From the NCBI GenBank assembly GCA_017502305.1, contig JAFVVG010000047.1:28381-92380 (forward strand): DNA of 64,000 nt, written 5' to 3'. The notes beneath the pieces are model-generated. The model was not told where the DNA came from, made no database searches, and saw nothing but the letters and a program-made list of their open reading frames with translations. Positions 1-8,905 of this stretch are shown here, one piece after another (the first letter of the stretch is position 1; every line of letters begins with the position of its first letter). The stretch is from Clostridia bacterium (GTDB taxonomy: Bacteria > Bacillota > Clostridia > Christensenellales > Aristaeellaceae). Position numbers and translations under genes: made by a program.

Positions 1-14
1 GGAGGTTTTGGAAC

Positions 15-899
15 ATGATTTCCTTCCTTTCCCACCTGGTGAACGGCATCAGTCTGGGCAGCGTGTATGCCATCATCGCGCTGGGCTATTCCATGGTGTA
101 CGGCATTGCCAAGATGCTGAACTTCGCCCATGGCGACGTCATCATGGTTGGCGCCTACATCACCTTCTGCGCCACGCAGTATTGGGGATTGCCGCCTGTG
201 GTATCTGTGCTGGCGGCCATGCTGGTGTGCACGGTGCTGGGCGTTGTGATTGAGCGCCTGGCCTATAAACCCCTGCGTGCGGCCACCTCCCTGGCGGTGC
301 TGATCACGGCCATTGGCATGAGCTATTTCCTGCAGAATGCCGCTCAGCTCATCTGGGGCGCCAATCCCAAGAGCTTCCCCTCCGTGATCACCCTTCCCAC
401 CCTGAGCCTCATGGGCGGTCAGCTGCTGATTTCCGGCGAGACCATGGTTACGGTGCTGGCCAACGTGATCATCATGATCGTCCTGACCATCTTCACCAGC
501 AAGACGAAGATGGGCCGTGCCATGCGCGCTGTGTCCGAGGACAAGGGCGCCGCTGAGCTGATGGGCATCAACGTGAACGCCACCATTTCCCTGACCTTCG
601 CCATCGGCTCCGCCCTGGCGGCTGTTGCCGGTGTGCTTCTTTGCTCCGCATACCCGGCGCTGATGCCCACCACCGGCTCCATGCCCGGTATCAAGGCCTT
701 CACGGCGGCGGTGTTCGGCGGCATTGGCTCCATTCCCGGCGCGCTGGTAGGCGGCCTGCTCCTGGGCGTTATCGAGATCCTGGGCAAGGCCTATATCTCC
801 ATGGAGCTGGGCGACGCCTTTGTGTTCGCGGTGCTGATCATTGTGCTGCTGGTGAAGCCCACGGGCCTGCTGGGCAAAAAAGTCCACGAGAAAGTGTGA
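15..899 (+). CDS. livH: Branched-chain amino acid ABC transporter permease LivH
   Basis: This 294-residue, strongly hydrophobic protein has the length and layout of LivH, one of the two membrane subunits of the high-affinity Leu/Ile/Val importer. The N-terminal stretch with GSVYAIIALGYSMVYGIAK and NFAHGD is the family signature, and the EDKGAAELMGIN segment near residue 177 fits the loop that contacts the ATPases. The ATG at 15 has a GGAGG site at 1-5, so the start is secure although the window opens just before it. It is the first visible gene of livHMGF; the periplasmic-type binding protein gene (livJ) is expected upstream, outside the window. The gap to livM is about ten bases. Confidence 0.95.
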   Translation: MISFLSHLVNGISLGSVYAIIALGYSMVYGIAKMLNFAHGDVIMVGAYITFCATQYWGLPPVVSVLAAMLVCTVLGVVIERLAYKPLRAATSLAVLITAIGMSYFLQNAAQLIWGANPKSFPSVITLPTLSLMGGQLLISGETMVTVLANVIIMIVLTIFTSKTKMGRAMRAVSEDKGAAELMGINVNATISLTFAIGSALAAVAGVLLCSAYPALMPTTGSMPGIKAFTAAVFGGIGSIPGALVGGLLLGVIEILGKAYISMELGDAFVFAVLIIVLLVKPTGLLGKKVHEKV

Positions 900-909
900 G
901 GTGAGAGGC

Positions 910-1964
910 ATGAAGAACAAGAAAACATTCCGCAGCAACCTCATCACCTACCTGCTGGTGATCGTGGCCTTTGTCATCTGCCAGCTGGTGCTGGAGGGTG
1001 CCATTCCCGGCGTGAAGATGACCCGTTCGCTCAAGGGCCAGCTGGTACCCATCTGCGTGTACATTGTGATGGCCGTCTCCCTGAACCTGACGGTGGGTAT
1101 TTCCGGCGAGCTTTCCCTGGGCCATGCCGGGTTTATGAGCGTGGGCGCTTTCTCGGGCATTGTGATGTCCTCCTGGCTGGTCAGCGCCTTCCAGTTTGAG
1201 AACGAGACCATCCGGCTGATCATCGCCATGGTTACCGGCGGCGTGTTTGCCGGCGCGGCGGGCGTGCTGATCGGCATTCCTGTATTGCGCCTCAGGGGCG
1301 ACTATCTGGCCATAGTGACCCTGGCCTTTGGCGAGATCATCCGCAATGTGATGAACTGCCTGTATTTCTCCCTGGATGGCAAAGCCCTTTATATTGGCTT
1401 CAACAATCCCTCGCTGCCCGGTAAACTGCTGGTGAACGGCCCTGCCGGCGCCACGGGCGTGGATAAGATTTCCACCTTTACGATGGGATTTGCGCCGATC
1501 ATCTTCACCCTGTTTGTGGTACTGAACCTGATCAACAGCCGCTCCGGCCGGGCGATCATGGCCATCCGCGATAACCGCATCGCTGCCGAGAGCATGGGCA
1601 TCAACGTGACCAAATACAAAATGATGGCCTTTGTCACCTCCGCGGTGCTGGCTGGCATGGCCGGCGCTCTCTACGGTCTAAACTATTCCACGGTGGTGGC
1701 CTCCAAGTTCCGCTTCGATACCTCCATCCTGGTGCTGGTGTTTGTGGTGCTGGGCGGCATCGGCAACATCCGTGGCTCCATCATCGCCGCCACGGTGCTG
1801 ACCATCCTGCCCGAGGTGCTGCGTGCCTTCAGCGACTACCGCATGCTGGTATACGCCATCGTGCTGATTGTGGTCATGCTGGCCACCAACAGCCCCCTGC
1901 TCCGCAACCTGGTGGAGCGCATCCGCCCCAAGAAAAAAGCCGAAGCCAAGGGAGGTGACGCCGT

Positions 1965-1968
<4 letters not shown>
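910..1968 (+). CDS. livM: Branched-chain amino acid ABC transporter permease LivM
   Basis: This 352-residue multi-pass membrane protein matches LivM, the second permease subunit. It carries the family segments NLTVGISGELSLGHAGFMSVGAF and LRLRGDYLAIVTLAFGEIIRN, the latter typical of LivM. The ATG at 910 is preferred over an in-frame GTG at 901 because the GAGGTGAG site at about 898-905 is correctly spaced only for the ATG. The end overlaps the livG start by four bases (ATGA), which indicates translational coupling. Substrate range (branched-chain amino acids versus related amides or urea) cannot be fixed from the permease alone. Confidence 0.95.
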
Positions 1969-2819
<851 letters not shown>

Positions 2820-2821
2820 GC

Positions 2822-3529
2822 ATGAGCCTGTTGAAGATTGAGGATATTCACGTTTTCTACGGCGCGATCCATGCCATCAAGGGTATCTCCTTTGAGGTAA
2901 ACGAGGACGAGATCGTGACGCTCATCGGTGCCAACGGTGCCGGCAAGTCCACCACGCTGAACACCATCGCCGGCCTGCTCAAGCCCCGCAGCGGCAAGAT
3001 CACCTTCGATGGCATCGACCTGGGCAGCGTGCCTGCCAGCAAGGTTGTGTCGAAGGGCATGGCCCTGTGCCCCGAAGGCCGCCGCATCTTCCAGCAGATG
3101 ACCGTCCGTGAGAACCTGGAAATGGGCGGCTTCACCCGCGACAAGGCTGAGATTCCCGCTTCCCTGGATGAAATGTTCCAGCGCTTCCCCCGCCTGAAGG
3201 AGCGCGAGAAGCAGATCGCCGGCACCCTTTCCGGCGGCGAACAGCAGATGCTGGCCATGGCCCGGGCGCTGATGTCCCGGCCCAAGCTGCTCATGCTGGA
3301 CGAGCCCTCCATGGGCCTGGCGCCCATCCTGGTGGAGCAGATTTTCGATATCATCAAGGAGCTGCACGGCTCCGGTACCACCATCCTGCTGGTGGAACAG
3401 AACGCCCAGATGGCCCTATCCGTGGCCGATCGGGCCTACGTTCTGGAAACCGGCAAGATCAGCATGGAAGGCCCTGCCGATGAACTTCTCCACAACGACG
3501 CCGTCCGCAAAGCCTATCTGGGCAGCTGA
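2822..3529 (+). CDS. livF: Branched-chain amino acid ABC transporter ATPase LivF
   Basis: The second ATPase of the importer has 235 residues, the normal LivF length. Walker A (GANGAGKST) is near residue 36, the signature LSGGEQQMLA near 137, and Walker B (LLMLDEPSMGLAP) near 157. The segment CPEGRRIFQQMTVRENLEMG is typical of LivF. The ATG at 2822 is chosen over the GTG at 2816 because AAGGAGG at about 2807-2813 is spaced for it. It closes the operon, with a strong hairpin terminator about 30 bases downstream. Confidence 0.95.
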   Translation: MSLLKIEDIHVFYGAIHAIKGISFEVNEDEIVTLIGANGAGKSTTLNTIAGLLKPRSGKITFDGIDLGSVPASKVVSKGMALCPEGRRIFQQMTVRENLEMGGFTRDKAEIPASLDEMFQRFPRLKEREKQIAGTLSGGEQQMLAMARALMSRPKLLMLDEPSMGLAPILVEQIFDIIKELHGSGTTILLVEQNAQMALSVADRAYVLETGKISMEGPADELLHNDAVRKAYLGS

Positions 3530-3556
3530 CCGAAGACTTTCATACGCGATGGGCGC

Positions 3557-3595
3557 AAAAAGAAAAACCATCTGAAAAGATGGTTTTTTCTTTTT
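3557..3595. terminator. Rho-independent terminator between livF and the convergent XRE gene
   Basis: A nearly perfect inverted repeat (arms starting AAAAAGAAAAACCATCT, loop GAAA) is followed by a T-rich run. The A-rich left arm makes it usable from both strands, so it can end livF transcripts and the convergent regulator gene. Confidence 0.85.
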
Positions 3596-3615
3596 GGTCG
3601 GGGCGGGGAAGGGGA

Positions 3616-4299
3616 TTACACTTCTTTCTCTCCCCACTTTTTCAGAAGCACCGCCATCACGATGCCTGCCACCATGATGGCCAGGCCGATGAAAATCACA
3701 AAGCCGGAGATGGCGTCGAAGGGTCCCCTGGCGGATACCGTAAAAGAATCCACCATGCCGCCGCCCATGGAATCCAGGATGATCCCCGCATTCTCCGGCG
3801 GGGACATCACGTTGCCAAATTGATCATACCAGGTGACGCTGCCGGTGGACATGCCAAACATGGGATCCATCATCTGATTTCCAATGTTGAAAAAGCTGCC
3901 GGTCACCGCCCGCATCAATAATCCGAAGGCAGCGAACAGCGCGCCGCCGATGGCCGTGCGTACGCCGTAGAGCCAGCCGAATTTCTTTACCGCCTTGCCG
4001 ATGAACCCAGGCAGGTTCTCCACCCAGTCGGGCCAATCCACGGCAGGGGCGGCGGTGACAGCAGGTACTTCCGCGGGCTGCTGCGGCTCCTCCTGGGGGA
4101 TGCCATCCTCGGAAAGCAGCCAATCGGTGGTCACGTCAAAGGCTTTGGCCAGCAGGGGCAGCTTGCTGATCTCCGGGGAGGCTTCGCCGGTCTCCCATTT
4201 GCTGATGCTCTGCCGGGACACGCCGATGAGCTCCGCCAGGGCTTCCTGGGAGAGGCCCGCCTGCTTGCGGCACCAGTAGATTTTCTCGTTGAGCTTCAT
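3616..4299 (-). CDS. XRE-family regulator with C-terminal membrane segments
   Basis: The 227-residue product has an N-terminal Cro/C1-type helix-turn-helix at about residues 7-61 ([21 protein letters not shown]) and a linker rich in Pro, Glu and Ala. The second half has two hydrophobic stretches, about residues 128-145 and 198-218, so the DNA-binding domain is probably tethered to the membrane. This layout is common in Firmicutes regulators that sense envelope or membrane state, but no ligand can be read. AAGGAGG precedes the ATG. It is monocistronic and convergent with livF. A GCAAC-N5-GTTGC inverted repeat lies 75 bases upstream and is shared with the second such regulator at 38774-39343. 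Confidence 0.85.
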   Translation of the reverse strand: MKLNEKIYWCRKQAGLSQEALAELIGVSRQSISKWETGEASPEISKLPLLAKAFDVTTDWLLSEDGIPQEEPQQPAEVPAVTAAPAVDWPDWVENLPGFIGKAVKKFGWLYGVRTAIGGALFAAFGLLMRAVTGSFFNIGNQMMDPMFGMSTGSVTWYDQFGNVMSPPENAGIILDSMGGGMVDSFTVSARGPFDAISGFVIFIGLAIMVAGIVMAVLLKKWGEKEV

Positions 4300-4373
4300 G
4301 GAATCATCCTCCTTACGGGATTACCATAGCATATGCGGCGGTAGCGGAGCCACCAACAGGTGCTGGAAAAGCC

Positions 4374-4388
4374 GCAACCGGTGGTTGC
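4374..4388. promoter_or_regulatory. Inverted repeat GCAAC-N5-GTTGC, candidate operator
   Basis: The perfect inverted repeat GCAACCGGTGGTTGC lies 75 bases upstream of the XRE regulator start. The same pattern (GCAACCG followed by three variable bases and GTTGC) occurs 80 bases upstream of the other membrane XRE regulator, at 39423-39437. The operator role is inferred. Confidence 0.45.
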
Positions 4389-4395
4389 ACATAGC

Positions 4396-4424
4396 AAAAA
4401 AGCCGCGATATTGCGGCTTTTTGT
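4396..4424 (-). terminator. Terminator of the thymidine kinase operon
   Basis: The stem GCCGC-GATATT-GCGGC is flanked by A-runs and T-runs, immediately beyond the tdk stop codon. It reads as a short terminator on either strand and ends the 7724-4425 operon. Confidence 0.7.
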
Positions 4425-4979
4425 TTACTCACCCAGCTGTCCGCTGGCCCAATGCTTGCGACACAGGGACACATACTGGCTGTTACCGCCCAGAAGGATC
4501 TGGTCGCCCTCCTTGATGACCTTGCCATTCATCACGCGGGCGTTGCAGGTAGCCTTGCGGCCGCACCAGCAGATGGTCTTGACCTCCTCGATGGTGTCAG
4601 CCCAGGCCATGAGCCACATGCTGCCCTCGAAGAAATTGCCCTGGAAATCAGCCCGCAGGCCGTAGCAGATCACGGGGATGTTCTTCTCATCCACAATTTT
4701 CACCAGGTGCTGCACCTGCTCCTTGGTGAGGAACTGGGCTTCGTCCACGATGACGCAATCGTAGCCGCTGACGTCCATGCCGGGGACTTCTTCCATAAAC
4801 ACGCATTCGGTGTTCAGCCCGCAGCGGGAGAGCACCGTGCGCGCGCCGTCGCGGTTGTCCAGCTGGGGCTTCACCATCAGCACCTTCTGGCCCCGCTCCA
4901 TGTAGTTGTACTGCACCATAATGGCATTGGCGGTTTTGCTGGAACCCATGGCTCCATATCGGAAGTACAGCTTGGCCAC
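4425..4979 (-). CDS. tdk: Thymidine kinase (type II)
   Basis: Thymidine kinase phosphorylates thymidine with ATP in pyrimidine deoxynucleoside salvage. The 184-residue protein has the type II layout: a P-loop GAMGSSKTANA at residues 9-19, the DEAQF segment with the catalytic Glu near 85, and a zinc site formed by CWCGRKATC together with a C-terminal SLCRKHW. The lasso-loop and the substrate-binding segment QYVSLCRKHW are intact. AAGGAGG lies just upstream of the ATG. It is the last gene of a four-gene - strand operon whose other members are not related to nucleotide metabolism, so the grouping may be only transcriptional. Confidence 0.95.
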   Translation of the reverse strand: MAKLYFRYGAMGSSKTANAIMVQYNYMERGQKVLMVKPQLDNRDGARTVLSRCGLNTECVFMEEVPGMDVSGYDCVIVDEAQFLTKEQVQHLVKIVDEKNIPVICYGLRADFQGNFFEGSMWLMAWADTIEEVKTICWCGRKATCNARVMNGKVIKEGDQILLGGNSQYVSLCRKHWASGQLGE

Positions 4980-4992
4980 GTTTGTTTCCTCC

Positions 4993-5793
4993 TTACAGGA
5001 ACAGTCCGGGATAGAGCATGGTCTGACCCAGCACCTGAGCGTTGAAGCCGTTCATCAGGCGCTTCTGGGGCTGGGAGCGGCTCATGATGCGGGCGGTCAC
5101 GTGGGTCACGCCCTCGGCAGCCATGATGGCCATGCACCGGTGCAAAAGCGCCCGGCCCATGCCCTGGCGGCGGCACAGGGGGGTAATGTAGATGGCCGCC
5201 AGCTCGCAGTGATTGCCTTCGCCGGCCATGATGACCTCGCCCACCAGCTCCGTGTTGCGGTACAGGCCCAGCACCATAAAGTGGGGCATGCGCTGCAATT
5301 GGATCAGGTATGCCTGGTCGATGTAGGTAATATCATTCTGCTGCAGGCGATAGAGCAGCGCCGCGTGTTCCTCGGGGGTGTTCAGGGGTGTGGGAGCCAC
5401 GGTGCAGCTCATCGGAATGCGGCCATCCCCCAAGGGAATGGGCATCTGCAGCACTTCCTCGCCTTCGGAGCAGTCGAAGCCGGAATGCTCGTAGAAATCC
5501 TTCATGCGGAAATCCTGGGGGGCGATGTTGGTATACACCCGGGCGCGGACGCTGGGATCGCAGTCCCGCAGCTGCCGGGCACGGGCCACCAGCGCGCCAA
5601 AGAGCATGTACCGCGCAGCAGGCTGGCAGTCCATGGTGAAATACAGATTGATGGGGCAGTCCGGGTACAGGTGGGGCTGATACTGATAGATCATATATCC
5701 CATGCCCATATCGTTGCCCATTTCGTCCGTCGCCAGGAAGACGTCCTCCGGCGGCAGATGGTGAAACATCCCAACAGGATGACTGACCTGCAT
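4993..5793 (-). CDS. GNAT-family N-acetyltransferase, probably with tandem GNAT folds
   Basis: The 266-residue protein is about twice the length of a single GNAT domain. The C-terminal half has the acetyl-CoA motif A (CRRQGMGRALLHRCM), preceded by CELAAIYITP. The N-terminal half resembles a degenerate GNAT fold with the RDCDPSVRARVY and FYEHSGFD segments. The ATG at 5793 is chosen because AAGGAG lies six bases upstream; the open frame extends a further seven codons without a site. The start region adjoins the end of the Lgt-like gene, so the two are probably coupled. The substrate is unknown. Confidence 0.8.
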   Translation of the reverse strand: MQVSHPVGMFHHLPPEDVFLATDEMGNDMGMGYMIYQYQPHLYPDCPINLYFTMDCQPAARYMLFGALVARARQLRDCDPSVRARVYTNIAPQDFRMKDFYEHSGFDCSEGEEVLQMPIPLGDGRIPMSCTVAPTPLNTPEEHAALLYRLQQNDITYIDQAYLIQLQRMPHFMVLGLYRNTELVGEVIMAGEGNHCELAAIYITPLCRRQGMGRALLHRCMAIMAAEGVTHVTARIMSRSQPQKRLMNGFNAQVLGQTMLYPGLFL

Positions 5794-5810
5794 ACTTTTC
5801 TCCTTATAGA

Positions 5811-6752
5811 TCACGAAATCTTCCGGCCGTCATACAGCATGGCAAAGCCCATAACAGCCAGCATACCGGCCATGATGAAATACAGAAGCGTGTTGTCGAT
5901 GGTGGACTTGTCCAGGGCGAACTCGATGAGGATCACCAGCACAATGCCCAGGGCGAAGATCACCAGGCGGATGATCTGCCAGGGTTTCCAGCCGCCCTGC
6001 TTCACCACGCGGTGCACCCGGCCAAAGAAAGTCAGGCCCATGGTGATGGCGGCGGCCAGCATGTTCAGCCGCACAAAGCCGAAGCGGATGAATTCGTCCT
6101 CCCGCAGGCTTTCCAGGATGATCTGCGTCACGCCCAGCAGGATGATGAAGGCCTCCGCCCCGCGGCCGGCAGGCTTGCGGTTGATCATGCACACAAGCAC
6201 CACGGTGATGACCAGCGCCGCCAATGCCTCGTACATGAAGACGGGGATCTGCCAGTCCTCATATACGCTCTGCACGGCGAAGGGGAAGCGGCACCAGGCT
6301 TCGTCCATGATGTACTCGCCCAGGCCCTGGGTGGTAAAGTACTCGCCCGCCCGCTCAAAGGCCAGGGCAACAGCGCCGCCCACAGCGGCCAGGTCCAGCA
6401 TGCGGCCAGCTTTGCGCCCGGTGGCCCTGGCGTAGAGCCAGGCGCCGGCGCCGCCGCCAAGAACCGCGCCATAGAGGGTATAGCCGCCCTGCCACAATTG
6501 GGGGATGAACTCCGCACCACCCAGATCCACCAGGATGAACTCCAGCATGGTCAGGCAGTAGAGCACACGGGCGCCCAGCACAGCCCCCAGCAGGGTGGCG
6601 GCGCTGAGGCTCAGCACGCCGTTGAGGCCGGGATCCTTGCGGCCCAGGAAAGCAGCCAGCAGAATGGCCAGCACCGCGCCGGCGGCTACGCACAGGCCAA
6701 AGGCTGTTACGGTGAAGGGGCCGGCAGTAAAGAGGATCGTCATTTCATTCAT
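5811..6752 (-). CDS. Lgt-like membrane protein lacking key Lgt residues
   Basis: The 313-residue polytopic protein follows the prolipoprotein diacylglyceryl transferase (Lgt) fold. The GGYTLYGAVLGGG segment at 89-101 aligns with the Lgt GG..YHGGL..G region, and FERAGEYFTTQG at 132-143 aligns with the GRIGNFINGE signature. Two functionally important Lgt positions are replaced: the histidine of YHGG is Tyr (Y94) and the asparagine of GNF is Glu (E137); the arginine (R134) is kept. It is therefore probably not a standard Lgt, and a true lgt would be expected elsewhere. It follows the glycosidase-like gene by three bases and precedes a GNAT gene, with GGGAGG eight bases before the ATG. A distinct lipid-transfer or non-enzymatic role is possible. 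Confidence 0.75.
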   Translation of the reverse strand: MNEMTILFTAGPFTVTAFGLCVAAGAVLAILLAAFLGRKDPGLNGVLSLSAATLLGAVLGARVLYCLTMLEFILVDLGGAEFIPQLWQGGYTLYGAVLGGGAGAWLYARATGRKAGRMLDLAAVGGAVALAFERAGEYFTTQGLGEYIMDEAWCRFPFAVQSVYEDWQIPVFMYEALAALVITVVLVCMINRKPAGRGAEAFIILLGVTQIILESLREDEFIRFGFVRLNMLAAAITMGLTFFGRVHRVVKQGGWKPWQIIRLVIFALGIVLVILIEFALDKSTIDNTLLYFIMAGMLAVMGFAMLYDGRKIS

Positions 6753-6755
6753 GGC

Positions 6756-7724
6756 TTATTCCTCCCGGGGCACGGTGGGATCCGCGGTGACAAAATAGAG
6801 CATGCCGCCGATGCTGCGGATCTTCCCCGTGGAAAGAGAATTGATCTTCTTATAGTTCAGCACCACGGAAGAGGAGCTGCCGCCATCCAGGTTGAAGGCC
6901 TGCTGCACGCCCATATCGCCGCAGAACTCGGCGAACTGGGGGATCGTCAGGCCCACGGAGCCCTTGTTTTCCGGGCCTTCGGTGGCGATGATCAGGTAGC
7001 TGAGCTTATCCACCTGGCAGAAGGCCAGGCGCTGGGCCACCTTCTTGGAGGCGATCTCGTGGAGTACGTCGCCCTTGTCGGAAACGAACTCCGTCTGCTC
7101 TACGCCGTCCACCACCAAAGCGGGGCCGAAGGACAGGGCGTGGATTACCTTGCCCTCAAAGGCGGCGATCTTCTCCGCCGTGGGCTTCTGGATGATGTGG
7201 AAGTCGCCCTGGTCGTCGATGATCAGCACGTCGTAGCCTTCATCGGGCTTGTTGCGCAACAGTTCGCCGTTGCGGACGATGTAGCCCACGTTGCGGTTCA
7301 TGAACCAGTCGTCATTGATGGCCAGCACCGCGCTGACACGCTTGGCGATCACGTCCGGCCGCACCCAGGATTTGGAGGGGTAGGGGTTGGCCAGCTTGGC
7401 CCGCAGCTGGGAGGCGTCGGCGATCTGCACCCAGGTGAGCTGGATGGTGGTATCGAAGGCCCGGGTGTATTCCACCCGAACGGAAATGGTGGGGTCCAGG
7501 TAGCCGCCCTTGTCCGGCAGATAATTCGCCTTGATGGGGGCATAGGGCACCTTGTCCTCATAGGAGATGGGCTCCACCTGGTCGGCCTCCAGCGTCACGG
7601 GCACATAGGTGGGATAGGGCAAGGCCTCTTCGCTCAGGGCCAGAGGCGTAGCCGAGGGCACCAGCAGCAGCATCAGCACCAGCAGCGCCAGCACCACCAG
7701 CACCCGGATCAAGGTCTTCATCAT
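6756..7724 (-). CDS. Exported phosphodiester glycosidase-like protein (NAGPA domain)
   Basis: The 322-residue protein starts with a hydrophobic segment (LVVLALLVLMLLLVP) that can act as a signal peptide or anchor. The body contains hallmarks of the NAGPA / DUF2233 phosphodiester glycosidase fold: SAVLAINDDWF, GPALVVDG and the C-terminal FNLDGGSSSSVVLN segment, in which the LDGGSS block is the most conserved part of the family. Family members cleave glycosides next to phosphodiesters, for example in teichoic acids or capped sugars; the substrate here is inferred only in outline. The double ATG at 7724/7721 follows AAGGAGG; the open frame extends further but without a site. A consensus promoter lies at 7770-7798. 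Confidence 0.8.
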   Translation of the reverse strand: MMKTLIRVLVVLALLVLMLLLVPSATPLALSEEALPYPTYVPVTLEADQVEPISYEDKVPYAPIKANYLPDKGGYLDPTISVRVEYTRAFDTTIQLTWVQIADASQLRAKLANPYPSKSWVRPDVIAKRVSAVLAINDDWFMNRNVGYIVRNGELLRNKPDEGYDVLIIDDQGDFHIIQKPTAEKIAAFEGKVIHALSFGPALVVDGVEQTEFVSDKGDVLHEIASKKVAQRLAFCQVDKLSYLIIATEGPENKGSVGLTIPQFAEFCGDMGVQQAFNLDGGSSSSVVLNYKKINSLSTGKIRSIGGMLYFVTADPTVPREE

Positions 7725-7769
7725 AAAGGGCAAAGCCTCCTTAATCGTAAACATACCAATACAGCATCC

Positions 7770-7798
7770 ATTATACATAGAAACCCCTTGCTTGTCAA
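7770..7798 (-). promoter_or_regulatory. Consensus sigma-A promoter for the 7724-4425 operon
   Basis: On the - strand TTGACA is followed after 17 bases by TATAAT, a full match to the housekeeping consensus. It lies back to back with the divergent promoter at 7822-7850. Confidence 0.85.
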
Positions 7799-7821
7799 AG
7801 CAATGCGGAAATTGTTCTCTC

Positions 7822-7850
7822 TTGACAATCCTTGCCAATGCGGCTATCAT
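7822..7850 (+). promoter_or_regulatory. Sigma-A promoter for the DUF3737-like gene
   Basis: TTGACA at 7822-7827 and TATCAT at 7845-7850 are separated by 17 bases. The transcript would start about 27 bases before the ATG, leaving room for the AAGGAGG site at 7867-7873. Confidence 0.75.
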
Positions 7851-7884
7851 CATAGTGCAACATCTGAAGGAGGTTATCCCGAGT

Positions 7885-8745
7885 ATGACCATCATTTCCG
7901 GGCAGCAGCTGGACCAGGAGCGCGCCCTTTATGGCTTGCACGACGCCCGTGTTCAGTCCTGCCGTTTCGAAGGCCCTGCCGACGGCGAATCCGCCCTGAA
8001 GGAATGCGGCGGCCTCACCATCGAGGACTGCGATTTTATGCTCCGCTACCCCCTGTGGCATGTGAGCGATTCCACCCTGCGAAACTGCCGCATGACGGAA
8101 ACCTGCCGCGCCGCCCTGTGGTATGACGATCACCTGACCATCGAAGACTGCGACCTGGGGGGTATCAAAGCCCTGCGTGAGTGCCGGGACGTGCAGCTGG
8201 TGGGCGGCAAAGCGAACTCCTCCGAGTTTGGCTGGATGTCCTCCCGCCTCACGGTGAAGGACTTCACCCTCACCAGCGAGTACCCCTTCCTCCACGTGGA
8301 GGATTCCACCTTCACCCGCTTTCACCTGAAGGGCAAGTATTCCTTCCAGTACGCGAAGAACATCGAATTCCACGATTGCTGCCTGGACACCAAGGACGCC
8401 TTCTGGCACGCGGAGAACGTTACCGTGTACAACAGCGTGGTGAAGGGCGAGTATCTGGCCTGGTATTCCAAGAACCTGAGGCTGGTGAACTGCAAGATCA
8501 TCGGCACCCAGCCCCTGTGCTACTGCGAGAACCTGGTGCTGGAAAACTGCGAGATGGAAGGCGCGGACTTCGCCTTTGAAAACTGCACGGTTGACGCGAA
8601 GGTGAAGGGCCACATCATCAGCGTGAAGAACCCCACCCACGGCGTGATCGAGGCGGACAGCATCGGCGAGATCATCTGGGATGAGCACCAGCGCCCCGGC
8701 GCGGACTGCCGCATCATTGCCGGCGGCGTGGAATGGCACAAGTAA
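7885..8745 (+). CDS. DUF3737-like right-handed beta-helix protein
   Basis: The 286-residue protein is built from repeated short segments of the type hydrophobic-x-D/N-C (for example LTIEDCDF, STLRNCRM, LRLVNCKI, LVLENCEM) at intervals of about 20 residues, as in a right-handed parallel beta-helix. Sequence and length fit the DUF3737 family, found widely in gut Firmicutes and of unknown function. There is no signal peptide. The ATG at 7885 follows AAGGAGG at 7867-7873; an upstream extension of the frame lies across the promoter and is rejected. Cysteine is frequent. It is monocistronic. Confidence 0.8.
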   Translation: MTIISGQQLDQERALYGLHDARVQSCRFEGPADGESALKECGGLTIEDCDFMLRYPLWHVSDSTLRNCRMTETCRAALWYDDHLTIEDCDLGGIKALRECRDVQLVGGKANSSEFGWMSSRLTVKDFTLTSEYPFLHVEDSTFTRFHLKGKYSFQYAKNIEFHDCCLDTKDAFWHAENVTVYNSVVKGEYLAWYSKNLRLVNCKIIGTQPLCYCENLVLENCEMEGADFAFENCTVDAKVKGHIISVKNPTHGVIEADSIGEIIWDEHQRPGADCRIIAGGVEWHK

Positions 8746-8905
8746 TTTCCCCCAAAACAACGGCACAGCGCCCCAAAACGCTGCGCTTTTTACATTTTTC
8801 AACGAAAATTCGCAGAAAATACAACTTCTTGTGAACATTTCCGGTGGATGATCCGTCTAATTAGGTGTACAATCGTTTCATCAATATACGGAAGGGGGTA
8901 CCGCC

